Source of the DNA: Pyrinomonas sp040289685
GTDB lineage: Bacteria > Acidobacteriota > Blastocatellia > Pyrinomonadales > Pyrinomonadaceae
Assembly (NCBI RefSeq): GCF_040289685.1
Contig: NZ_PSLQ01000004.1
Span: 1 to 64,000 of the forward strand
DNA length: 64,000 nt
Direction of reading: 5' to 3'
Part shown: one piece after another, positions 24,728-34,153 of the stretch
Numbering within the stretch: the stretch's first letter is position 1
Layout of the letters: every line of letters begins with the position of its first letter
Position numbers and translations under genes: made by a program
Notes under the pieces: generated by a model
Databases searched by the model: none
What the model was told of the DNA's origin: nothing
Seen by the model: only the letters and a program-made list of their open reading frames with translations

Positions 24728-26626
24728 ATGAGATCCAACGTCGCCCGATTTCTGGCGTTCGGGATTTTCGCGCTCGCAGCGTCGGCGCTGCCGCAGACCG
24801 GCGCCGAACCGGATTCGTTATCGGCCATACGCTCGCGCACCGAGTTCGACTTGCTAGCGCGTGTTTACACGGACGCGAACGTGCCGCTGCCGCACCTTCT
24901 TTTCGTGATCGATCGCCAGCAGGCGAATCGCATCTACTACGTCAATTCGAAGCGTTACCGTTTTCATCGGGACTTCGTCAACGGGACGTACCTTTCGCTC
25001 GAACGCGGGCAGGACTTTTTCGACAACAACTATCTGAAACCGAACCGGCGCTTCATCTTGGGCACGCTCGCCTATCAAACGCCGATCAAGCGTTGGACCT
25101 TCGAGTTTTGGGAAGGGGACCGCATCAACGCCGAATTGATCGCGCTCGCTGCCGAAAAGATTCAGCAGACCTTCTTCGAGCCGGTCGCCTTCAAACCGAA
25201 CTCCACGCAGCAAGAGCAAGAGGCGGCCAAAATCGCCGGCCTTGAACGCATCTCCGCCGCCGACATCCTGCGCGAACAGGAATATCAACCGCTCAACGTC
25301 GCCCGCAGCATCGGTCGCATACACATCATCAAGAAACTGGACGAACACACGGATATACATTTCAACGAGATCGTCGTTCTCGATGAAGTGCCACTGCACC
25401 TGCCGCCCGTCGCCGGGATCATCGTTGCGAAGCCTTCGACGCCTCTTTCGCACGTCAATCTGCTCGCCAAGTCGTGGGGCGTGCCGAACGCTTACATCAA
25501 GAATGCGACGGAACTGCTAAAGGAATACGATGGCTGGTGGGTGACGTTCGAGACGAAACCCGATTCCTACGCGATCAAACGGGCCGACCTCAACCAACTC
25601 GACGAATATCAGCGACGACTGCAAGCGCGACGCGACATCATGACGCCGCGGTTCGATCTGACGACGCGGCGCTTGGCCCGGTTGGATGAACAACGTGCGA
25701 CGGATGTCGTCCGTTACGGAGCGAAATCGGCCAACCTCGGCGAGGTGATCGCCGCGCGCGTCACTGGCGTCATCGTGCCGCGGGGGTTTACAATCCCGTT
25801 TTTCTACTACGATCAATTCGTCCGTGAAAACGGACTCGACGAGAAGATCTACGAGCTTTTGAACGATCAACGCTTCGTCCACGATCCGGCCTACCGGCGA
25901 GAACAATTGGCCGCGCTGCGCGAGCGATTCAAGCAGGGGCGCATGAACGCGCGATTGCGAGCGTCGGTTTTGGCGCGCGTCAGACGGGAGTTTCAAGGCA
26001 AGGGCCTATTCGTTCGCAGTTCGACCAACTCGGAAGACCTGCCGAACTTCAACGGCGCGGGGCTATACACTACGGTGCCCAATGTGCGCACGGATGAGCA
26101 GTTGATCGACGCGATCAAAACCGTGTGGGGATCGGTCTGGAATTTTGAAGCCTACGAAGCACGCGAGCGCGCTGGCATCGATCACAGCAAAGTCTTCATG
26201 GCAGTGATCATTCAAGAGGGGATCAACGCCGATAGCGCTGGCGTGATGATCACCACCGATCCGTTCAACGCGGCAAATCGCGATGCCGTCTATATCAGCG
26301 CCAAGCGTGGCCTTGGCATCAAGGTGGTCGAAGGTCAGAAGATCGCCGAGCAGGTGATCTACCGACCGGCGACCGATACGGTTCAAGTCCTGACGCGATC
26401 GGAAGAAGATAGCCTCTTGACGTTCGACGAACGCGGCGGAGTCAAAGAGGTCCCGATCACAGGCGAACGCGCGGTGCTCACCGATGAACTGGCGCGCCGG
26501 CTAGCGCGCGTCGGACTCGCGTTGAAACGTGTCTTCGGTGGGCGGGATCAAGACGTCGAATGGGCGTATATGCGCGGGCAGCTCTACGTCGTGCAATCGC
26601 GTCCATACATTGCAGGAGGATCGTGA
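24728..26626 (+). CDS. Exported dikinase-like protein: phosphohistidine swivel plus PEP/pyruvate-type ATP-grasp domain
   Basis: 632 residues. A predicted signal peptide (about 1-27, FLAFGIFALAASALPQTGA) comes first, then about 180 residues of unassigned sequence. The swivelling phosphohistidine domain follows, with His242 in PLSHVNLLAKSWGVPNAY, and then the C-terminal PPDK_N ATP-grasp domain (YGAKSANLGEV, LFVRSSTNSEDLPNFNGAG, closing YVVQSRP). PEP synthase and PPDK have the opposite order; swivel before ATP-grasp is the order of plant alpha-glucan water dikinase, whose motif around the catalytic His is also similar. Such enzymes transfer the beta phosphate of ATP through His to a glucan or other acceptor. 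The signal peptide is puzzling, because the periplasm has no ATP. GGAG lies about ten bases before the ATG. It overlaps the next gene by one base. Confidence 0.8.
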   Translation: MRSNVARFLAFGIFALAASALPQTGAEPDSLSAIRSRTEFDLLARVYTDANVPLPHLLFVIDRQQANRIYYVNSKRYRFHRDFVNGTYLSLERGQDFFDNNYLKPNRRFILGTLAYQTPIKRWTFEFWEGDRINAELIALAAEKIQQTFFEPVAFKPNSTQQEQEAAKIAGLERISAADILREQEYQPLNVARSIGRIHIIKKLDEHTDIHFNEIVVLDEVPLHLPPVAGIIVAKPSTPLSHVNLLAKSWGVPNAYIKNATELLKEYDGWWVTFETKPDSYAIKRADLNQLDEYQRRLQARRDIMTPRFDLTTRRLARLDEQRATDVVRYGAKSANLGEVIAARVTGVIVPRGFTIPFFYYDQFVRENGLDEKIYELLNDQRFVHDPAYRREQLAALRERFKQGRMNARLRASVLARVRREFQGKGLFVRSSTNSEDLPNFNGAGLYTTVPNVRTDEQLIDAIKTVWGSVWNFEAYEARERAGIDHSKVFMAVIIQEGINADSAGVMITTDPFNAANRDAVYISAKRGLGIKVVEGQKIAEQVIYRPATDTVQVLTRSEEDSLLTFDERGGVKEVPITGERAVLTDELARRLARVGLALKRVFGGRDQDVEWAYMRGQLYVVQSRPYIAGGS

Positions 26627-27156
26627 TGTTAGGTGCGGCGCGAGGTTGCGTCTTGCTCGATCTTTGGAAAGTGAGCGGTGGTTCGGTCGCTTTCTGCTGT
26701 GCGCTCACGCTCGTTTTGTGCGCAGCGTGCGCGCAGCGGAAGCAGAGCGAGGCGAGCGGCAACGGAAACATCGCGCGGGCGGAAAAGATCGATCAGCCGC
26801 TCGACCCCGCGCGGCTAGATGCCGAAATCGAGAGATTGGAGCAGGAGGCGGTCGCCAACCCCGGCGATGATGACGTCAGGGTAGCTCTCTCTCGCGCCTA
26901 TCTTGCGCGCGCCAACGCGCGGCGGGTGGCAGGTCGCCTGCAAGAGGCGCTCAGAGATTACAGCACGGCGCTGCGCTACGATCCGGACAACGCAGAGGCA
27001 CAGCGCGAAGCGGTTGCGGTGATGGACCAATTGCATCAGGGGCGTGAGGCCGCTACGGGGGAGAACAACGAACCGGAACCGCTGCCGATCACCCCCGACG
27101 TGATGGCCGATGAGGCCAGCCCGACGCCGCAGCGGACACCGAAAAGGAAGAACTAG
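26626..27156 (+). CDS. TPR-containing probable lipoprotein
   Basis: 176 residues. The N-terminus has a hydrophobic signal segment ending LVLCAACAQ, an imperfect lipobox, so attachment to lipid is likely but not sure. Residues about 65-125 form one or two tetratricopeptide-like repeats (ANPGDDDVRVALSRAYLARAN, LQEALRDYSTALRYDPDNAEA). The tail is rich in Pro and Glu. The start overlaps the previous stop (TGATG) and AGGAGG lies seven bases ahead, so it is translated together with the dikinase-like gene and probably acts with it at the same envelope site. Confidence 0.75.
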   Translation: MLGAARGCVLLDLWKVSGGSVAFCCALTLVLCAACAQRKQSEASGNGNIARAEKIDQPLDPARLDAEIERLEQEAVANPGDDDVRVALSRAYLARANARRVAGRLQEALRDYSTALRYDPDNAEAQREAVAVMDQLHQGREAATGENNEPEPLPITPDVMADEASPTPQRTPKRKN

Positions 27157-27191
27157 CAGGCGCGTGTGAGAGCTTGCGCGATGAGAGGAAG

Positions 27192-27914
27192 ATGTTGATC
27201 ATTCCGGCAATCGATTTGAAAGAGGGACGCTGCGTGCGTCTGACGCAAGGGAGCAGGACAGCCGTTAAAGTTTACGACGCCGATCCGGTCGAGGTGGCCA
27301 AAAGCTTCGAGGATGCAGGCGCGCGCATGATTCACGTGGTTGATCTCGATGGCGCTTTCGAGGGGCCGAATTCGGTCAATCGCAAGGTCGTGCGGCGGAT
27401 CATCCGCGCTGTGGAGATCCCCGTGCAATTCGGCGGCGGATTGCGTTCCGTGCACGACGTTCAACAGATGATCGAGTACGGCGCGGCGCAGGTCGTCATC
27501 GGGACGCTGGCCGCCGAATCGCCCGAGACGCTCGAACTTTTCGTGCAACTCTTCGGTTTTCGCATCGCCGTCGGCATAGATGCGCGCAATGGTCAGGTCG
27601 TCACTCACGGGTGGGAGAAGGAAGAGCGGCTCTCGGCCATCGAATTGGCGCAGCGCGTGGCTGATGCGGGCGTGGATCGCATCGTTTACACGGACGTGAC
27701 GCGCGACGGCACGTTGACGGGCGTCAACATCGAGCAGACGTGTGCCATTGCGCGTGCGTCCGGATTGAAGGTGACGGCATCTGGCGGCGTGTCGTCGCTG
27801 GATGATATTCGACGCTTGAAAGAGGTGCGTGCTTGCGGCATCGATAGCGTCATCATCGGCAAGGCGCTCTACGAAGGACGCTTCACGTTGCAAGAGGCAT
27901 TGCGCGTGGCTTAA
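27192..27914 (+). CDS. hisA: Phosphoribosylformimino-5-aminoimidazole carboxamide ribotide isomerase
   Basis: 240 residues, a complete TIM barrel. The N-terminal IPAIDLKEGRCVRLTQG carries the catalytic Asp, VQFGGGLRS the phosphate loop, and YTDVTRDGTLTGVN the second catalytic Asp; ASGGVSSLDDI ends the second phosphate site. HisA performs the fourth step of histidine synthesis. Other his genes are not in the window. The absence of a PriA-type dual substrate signature cannot be judged, but trpF is also not seen here. ATG at 27192 with AGAGGAAG. Confidence 0.93.
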   Translation: MLIIPAIDLKEGRCVRLTQGSRTAVKVYDADPVEVAKSFEDAGARMIHVVDLDGAFEGPNSVNRKVVRRIIRAVEIPVQFGGGLRSVHDVQQMIEYGAAQVVIGTLAAESPETLELFVQLFGFRIAVGIDARNGQVVTHGWEKEERLSAIELAQRVADAGVDRIVYTDVTRDGTLTGVNIEQTCAIARASGLKVTASGGVSSLDDIRRLKEVRACGIDSVIIGKALYEGRFTLQEALRVA

Positions 27915-28059
27915 AGGGCGCGCGTTAACTTTCGGCCAGAGTCGTCCGCCGAATGAGATTCGGAGATCGGACAAAAGAGGCCCATCGTCTGTTGATTCGA
28001 GCAGAGTGCGCGTCGCTTTCACGCGCCGAGATTGCCTGAAAGCCTCTTTAGCGAGTAGA

Positions 28060-28131
28060 ATGCAGCGCATGCTGAACGGACGCGACTCTCTTCTTGGTCG
28101 TCCCATTCCGGCGTGGCGCTGGTCACGCTAA
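28060..28131 (+). CDS. trpL: Candidate trp leader peptide (23 residues, Trp-Arg-Trp near its end)
   Basis: A short open frame starting at 28060 (or the second ATG, 28069) and ending TAA at 28129-28131. Its last seven residues are Pro-Ala-Trp-Arg-Trp-Ser-Arg, with Trp codons at 28114-28116 and 28120-28122. It is 84 bases upstream of trpE. Tryptophan is the rarest residue, so two of them in the last five codons of a tiny ORF in front of trpE fit a ribosome-stalling leader. The ribosome site is weak (GCGAGTAGA). Confidence is limited because no expression evidence exists. Confidence 0.5.
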   Translation: MQRMLNGRDSLLGRPIPAWRWSR

Positions 28132-28141
28132 CTCTCCTTTT
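28110..28141 (+). promoter_or_regulatory. Possible trp attenuator region
   Basis: GCGTG (28111-28115) can pair with CACGC (28124-28128), a hairpin that contains both Trp codons of the leader; a CCTTTTT run follows at 28135-28141. The T run lies about seven bases beyond the stem, so this is not a textbook terminator and the competing antiterminator has not been worked out. Confidence 0.35.
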
Positions 28142-28215
28142 AGTCGGCGGCAAACATCTTGACGGATCTATTTGAGAAAAGCGCGCAGCATCTCGCTGCC
28201 GTTCAAGTGACAGAC

Positions 28216-29718
<1,503 letters not shown>

Positions 29719-29877
29719 GCGACTCGCTCCCCGAAGACCATGATGGCCAAAAGCGAGATGATGTCTCACACTGGATCGCGGAGGTTGGACGCGATGGTGC
29801 GTGTGACCATCGTTCAACTCTTCTCGGTCTACGTGCGACTGGATCGGGCGCGCGGCAAAACTGTCCTTCGTCTTGGT

Positions 29878-30684
29878 ATGCGCGACATCTCCGCTCCGCT
29901 CGGCATTGCGTTCTCGCTGCTGCTCGCCGGGTGCGCCGCGCGTCCTCCCATGAAACCGACTCCCGACACGGCGCGACAGGAGCTTGCGCTGCGCGGGCTC
30001 TCGTTTAGCGAACGCGATTTCCTTGATGTCGTTCGCGATGGGCGTATCGGAATGGTGAAACTCTTTTTGACGGCTGGAATGAATCCGAACGCGCGCAATG
30101 AGCAAGGCGAGACCGCGCTCTTGATGGCCGTTGCCAAAGATCATCCCGATATCGTTCGCGTCTTGCTCGAAGCGAAGGCGGACGCAAATTCCACGGGGCG
30201 CGATGGCTTGACTCCGCTCATGCGCGCCGTACGCGACGGCAAGAAAGGGATCGTCCGTGCCCTGCTCGATGGCGGCGTCGACGTCAATTCTCGCTCGCCC
30301 GTCAACGGCGCGACGGCGCTAATGTACGCTGCTTGGAGCGATGATCAAGAGCTGGTCCGGATGCTGCTCGATCGCGGCGCGCAGATCGAAGCGCGCGACG
30401 ACAACGGGCTGACTCCGCTTCACTGGGCCGCTTTCATGGGCAGCGAGGAGATGGCGCGGGCGCTGCTCGATCGCGGAGCTGATGTCAATGCGCGCAACGA
30501 CGTGAAGGGAACAGCCCTGATGATCGCCGCGGCCAAGGGCAGAGCCGAGATCGTTCGGCTCTTGTTGGAGCGCGGTGCCGATCCGCGTTTGCGCGACTGG
30601 CGCGGCAAAGACGCCGTTTGGTGGGCCGATCAAGGCCGTCACGAAGGGATCGCGCGATCGATCAAACAAGCGGCGCAAAGGTGA
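29878..30684 (+). CDS. Ankyrin-repeat lipoprotein inserted in the trp gene set
   Basis: 268 residues from ATG at 29878. The signal peptide ends in a good lipobox, LLLAGC, so the protein should be anchored in the envelope. About six ankyrin repeats fill the rest, each with the TPL-x-xA or TALMxA core and a closing LLxxGADxNA (for example GLTPLHWAAFMGSEEMARAL). Ankyrin stacks bind proteins; the partner is unknown. An upstream in-frame ATG at 29740 would add 46 residues before the signal peptide and is less likely. It sits between trpE and trpG, 21 bases before trpG. Confidence 0.85.
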   Translation: MRDISAPLGIAFSLLLAGCAARPPMKPTPDTARQELALRGLSFSERDFLDVVRDGRIGMVKLFLTAGMNPNARNEQGETALLMAVAKDHPDIVRVLLEAKADANSTGRDGLTPLMRAVRDGKKGIVRALLDGGVDVNSRSPVNGATALMYAAWSDDQELVRMLLDRGAQIEARDDNGLTPLHWAAFMGSEEMARALLDRGADVNARNDVKGTALMIAAAKGRAEIVRLLLERGADPRLRDWRGKDAVWWADQGRHEGIARSIKQAAQR

Positions 30685-30705
30685 AATCGGCGACGGGTGA
30701 CGAAT

Positions 30706-31269
30706 ATGATCTTGGTGATCGATAACTACGATTCTTTCACTTACAATCTGGTCCAATACTTGGGCGAACTCGGCGCGCGTCTCACCGTGCGGCGCAACGA
30801 CGAAATCACGCTCGATGAGATCGAACGATTGGCGCCTGAGCGGATCGTCATCTCGCCTGGGCCGGGGACGCCCGACACAGCAGGCATCACGCTCGACGTG
30901 ATTCGCCGCTTCAGCGGACGGATGCCCATTCTAGGCGTTTGTCTCGGACATCAAGCCATCGGGCAGGTCTTTGGCGGGCGCGTCGTGCGCGCGCCAGAAC
31001 CGATGCACGGCAAGACGTCGGAAGTGTGTCACGACGGGCGAACGATCTTTCAGGATTTGCCTTACGGCTTTCAAGCCGGACGCTACCATTCGCTGATCGT
31101 CGAGCGCACGTCGCTGCCCGCTTGTTTAGAGATCTCGGCGACGACGCCGGATGGCATCATCATGGGCCTGCGTCATCGCGAGGTCAAGGTCGAAGGCGTG
31201 CAGTTTCATCCCGAATCGGCTTTGACGACAGAAGGCAAACGCTTGTTGGCGAACTTCCTGAAACTGTGA
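30706..31269 (+). CDS. trpG: Anthranilate/aminodeoxychorismate synthase glutamine amidotransferase subunit
   Basis: 187 residues, class I glutamine amidotransferase. The opening MILVIDNYDSFTYNLVQYLG is diagnostic of TrpG/PabA. Catalytic Cys79 is in GVCLGHQ, and the His-Glu pair is in VQFHPES. SPGPGTP is the oxyanion loop. It supplies ammonia to TrpE and, in many bacteria, also to PabB. A GTG nine bases earlier (30697) is an alternative start. Confidence 0.93.
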   Translation: MILVIDNYDSFTYNLVQYLGELGARLTVRRNDEITLDEIERLAPERIVISPGPGTPDTAGITLDVIRRFSGRMPILGVCLGHQAIGQVFGGRVVRAPEPMHGKTSEVCHDGRTIFQDLPYGFQAGRYHSLIVERTSLPACLEISATTPDGIIMGLRHREVKVEGVQFHPESALTTEGKRLLANFLKL

Positions 31270-31368
31270 AAACGAAAGTTGTGATCGGCGTTGGAGCTTG
31301 GAGCATCTGTGAGCGATCCTTCGATGTTGTAAGCCGAATCGATCGAGCGTTGAACGGCTTGACAAAAG

Positions 31369-32484
31369 ATGACGATGAGCGAAGAACGTATAACGAGCTT
31401 CGGACGTCCGACTTGGTTGCTCCCGACGCCGCAAAGGCGCGATGAGCCACCAGCGACCGGAATCAAGGCGTTGTTGTTGCGTTTGATGCGCGGCGAGAAT
31501 TTAAACCGCGCAGAGGCGGCGCAGCTTCTCGATGCGTTGCTCGACGGCGATGCCACCGATGCGCAGATCGCCGCCGCGCTCGTCGCTTTGGCGGTCAAAG
31601 GCGAAACGGTGGAAGAACTCGCTGGCCTAGCCGAAGCGATGCGCGCGCGCGCCGCACGCATCCATTCGCGCCACGCCGAGTTCATCGATACGGCGGGCAC
31701 CGGATCGAGTTACGCCAAAACCTTCAACGTTTCGACGGCGGCGGCGTTTGTCATCGCCGGAGCCGGACTGCCCGTCGCCAAGCACGGGAGCCGCGCAGCC
31801 ACTTCGCGTTCCGGCAGCGCCGATGTGCTCACGGCGCTCGGCGTGAATGTCGCCGTCGCGCCGGAAGTTTCGGAAAGGTGTTTGAACGAAATCGGCATCT
31901 GCTTCATGTTTGCGCCGCTCTACCATCGGGCGACGGCGCGCGTCGTCGGCGTGCGGCGCGAACTGGGCGTGCATACGACCTTCAATCTTCTCGGTCCGCT
32001 CACCAATCCGGCGGGCGCGCCGCGACAGATCATCGGCGTCTGGCATGTGGGTTTGATCGAGTTGATCGCACGAACTTTGGCGCTGCTGGGAACGACGCGC
32101 GCTTGGGTCGTGCACGGGCGCGACGGATTGGACGAAGTGACGCTCGCTGACCGGACGATCGTCGCGGAAGCAGCGGGGGGCGAAGTGAGGTCGTTCGAAA
32201 TCGCGCCGGAGGATTTCGGTCTGGCGCGGAGCGCGCTTGACGAGTTGCGCGGAGGCGACGCGCAAGCGAACGCGCGCATCATCCGCGACGTGCTCGAAGG
32301 CAGAAGGCGCGATGCCGCCCGCGCGCTCGTCGTCGCCAACGCCGCTGCGGCGCTCTTGGTCGGCGGTCGCGCGGAGAGTTTGCGCCAAGCGGCGCAGCTT
32401 GCTGAAGAGAGCATTGAATCCGGCGCGGCGCTCGGAAAGCTCGAAGCGCTCATCGAAGCGACGACCCGAGCAGCGAGGGCTTAA
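31369..32484 (+). CDS. trpD: Anthranilate phosphoribosyltransferase
   Basis: 371 residues, slightly long because of about 30 extra N-terminal residues. The PRPP-binding loop reads DTAGTGSSYAKTFNVST (about 107-123); canonical TrpD has GTGGD at this place, so GGD is replaced by GSS. The KHGSRAATSRSGSADVLTALG segment and NPAGAPRQIIGVWH match the family. TrpD joins anthranilate with PRPP. Downstream, a direct-repeat pair (32492-32586) separates it from trpC. Confidence 0.92.
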   Translation: MTMSEERITSFGRPTWLLPTPQRRDEPPATGIKALLLRLMRGENLNRAEAAQLLDALLDGDATDAQIAAALVALAVKGETVEELAGLAEAMRARAARIHSRHAEFIDTAGTGSSYAKTFNVSTAAAFVIAGAGLPVAKHGSRAATSRSGSADVLTALGVNVAVAPEVSERCLNEIGICFMFAPLYHRATARVVGVRRELGVHTTFNLLGPLTNPAGAPRQIIGVWHVGLIELIARTLALLGTTRAWVVHGRDGLDEVTLADRTIVAEAAGGEVRSFEIAPEDFGLARSALDELRGGDAQANARIIRDVLEGRRRDAARALVVANAAAALLVGGRAESLRQAAQLAEESIESGAALGKLEALIEATTRAARA

Positions 32485-32491
32485 GCGGGGA

Positions 32492-32586
32492 TTCAATCTG
32501 CATCTTCCGAGTCAATCGGACTCGGATGATGAGCACAAAACTGGACGGGTAAGAGCGTTCAATCTGCAGCTTTCGAGTCAATCGGA
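32492..32586. repeat. Pair of 29-base direct repeats separated by 37 bases, before trpC
   Basis: The units at 32492-32520 and 32558-32586 share TTCAATCTGCA and CGAGTCAATCGGA and differ at two positions over 29 bases. They fill the trpD-trpC gap, and the second copy ends 15 bases before the trpC start. Confidence 0.72.
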
Positions 32587-32601
32587 TCATCTTCAAAAGC
32601 G

Positions 32602-33411
32602 ATGTCGGATACACTGACTGAGATCGTTCGAGCGAAAAAGAAGCGCGTCGAGCAGGGGCGAGCTGCGAACAGCGCGGAAGCGCTCGTGGAAGAGGCGCAC
32701 GCTCAACGGCGGAAACGTCCGCCGCACCATCTTCGTTCGACGTTGGCGCGGGACGAGGTGAACATCATCGCTGAGATCAAGCGCGCTTCGCCATCGAAAG
32801 GGGTGATCAAAGCCGAAGTCGATCCCGCAGCGCTCGCGCTGAAATACGCCGCGGGCGGAGCAGCAGCGATCTCCGTTCTAACGGAAGAGGACTATTTTCG
32901 CGGTTCGCTCGATGATCTGCGAGCTGTACGCGCTGCGGTCGAGCTTCCGATCTTGCGCAAGGACTTCATCTTCGATGAATACCAGATCTATGAGGCGGCG
33001 GTAGCCGGAGCCGACGCCGTGCTGTTGATCGTCGCCGCGTTGGACGACCGTTCGCTCGTCGCTCTCCGCTCGGTGATCGAAGAGCGCTTGGGGATGGACG
33101 CTTTGGTCGAAGTCCACACGGTCGAGGAGTTCGAACGAGCGCGCACTTGCGGCGCGAGCTTGATCGGCGTCAACAACCGCAATCTGCGCACGTTCGACGT
33201 TTCGCTCGAAACTTCGGTTCGAATCGCCCGACGCGCCGCTTCAAACGACGGCGTGTTGCTCGTCAGCGAAAGCGGCATCGGCGACGCGGGTGAAATCGCC
33301 GCTTTGCGCCGGATGGGCTACCGCGCTTTTCTCGTCGGAGAAACGTTGATGCGGGCCGCGGATCCAGTTGAAGCATTGCATAGGCTGCGATCGGGCGGCG
33401 CCGCGCGATGA
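32602..33411 (+). CDS. trpC: Indole-3-glycerol phosphate synthase
   Basis: 269 residues. Family motifs: IIAEIKRASPSKGVI (catalytic Lys), LTEEDYFRGSLDDLRAVR, PILRKDFIFDEYQIYEA (second Lys), LVEVHTVEEFERA, IGVNNRNLRTF and VSESGIGDAGEI. It closes the indole ring in tryptophan synthesis. trpF, trpB and trpA do not follow; the next gene is on the other strand. Confidence 0.94.
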   Translation: MSDTLTEIVRAKKKRVEQGRAANSAEALVEEAHAQRRKRPPHHLRSTLARDEVNIIAEIKRASPSKGVIKAEVDPAALALKYAAGGAAAISVLTEEDYFRGSLDDLRAVRAAVELPILRKDFIFDEYQIYEAAVAGADAVLLIVAALDDRSLVALRSVIEERLGMDALVEVHTVEEFERARTCGASLIGVNNRNLRTFDVSLETSVRIARRAASNDGVLLVSESGIGDAGEIAALRRMGYRAFLVGETLMRAADPVEALHRLRSGGAAR

Positions 33412-33495
33412 AACTTGTCCCTCACCCGTGCCCGACAAGGATGTTGAAGCGCGTCTTCAGCGCGTGTCGGAAGATAACGGGCCTGCCGAAAGGGG

Positions 33496-33954
33496 TCAAA
33501 GACGGCTTTCGCGCTCTTCGATCTCCATCACCTTTCGCAGACGGCGAAGATGTCGTTCTTCGCCGGTGAAGCGCGCGCCGACGAAAGCGCGCACGATCTC
33601 CAGTGCGAGCTCTACGCCGATGACGCGCGCGCCGAGGCAAAGCACGTTGCAATCGTCATGCTCGCGCGATTGACGGGCAGAATAGGTGTCGCTGCAAAGC
33701 GCGGCGCGGATGCCGCGCAGCTTGTTCGCCGCGACGCAAGCGCCGACGCCGCTCCCGCAAACGAGTATGCCGAGTTCGGCCTGCCCGGTGCGCACCGCTT
33801 CGCCGACCATGCGCGCATAGTCCGGATAGTCATCCGGTTGCGATGCGTCGTGCGTGCCGAAATCTAAGATGTCATGCCCAGCGGCGCGAAGCGCTTCGAT
33901 GACCCGCTCGTTGAGCGGCACTCCAGCATGATCAGCGCCAACAGCGATCTTCAT
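33496..33954 (-). CDS. rpiB: Ribose-5-phosphate isomerase B
   Basis: 152 residues. MKIAVGADHAGVPLNERVI, FGTHDASQPDDYPDYA, the ILVCGSGVGACVAANKLRGIRAALC segment with the catalytic Cys, and EHDDCNVLCLGARVIG are all RpiB/LacA signatures. It interconverts ribose-5-phosphate and ribulose-5-phosphate. It follows transketolase on the same strand after 199 bases, which may hold its own promoter. Start at 33954 puts AAGGG nine bases upstream. Confidence 0.92.
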   Translation of the reverse strand: MKIAVGADHAGVPLNERVIEALRAAGHDILDFGTHDASQPDDYPDYARMVGEAVRTGQAELGILVCGSGVGACVAANKLRGIRAALCSDTYSARQSREHDDCNVLCLGARVIGVELALEIVRAFVGARFTGEERHLRRLRKVMEIEERESRL

Positions 33955-34153
33955 CCTCGTCGCCCTTTTAAAGGTTTCGCTTTTGATCGCATCACTTGGA
34001 ACGGAACTCATTTCGCCGTCAGTTCTCCCACCCCATGCCGCTTGAGAACAGCGTTCAGCGATCTTCGGTCTCGAGAAAGATGGAAATCCAAAGCCAGTCG
34101 TTTGAAACGAGGAGCTTCGGCGAGCTATCCTCCCTTCTATAAAACGCCCGCGA

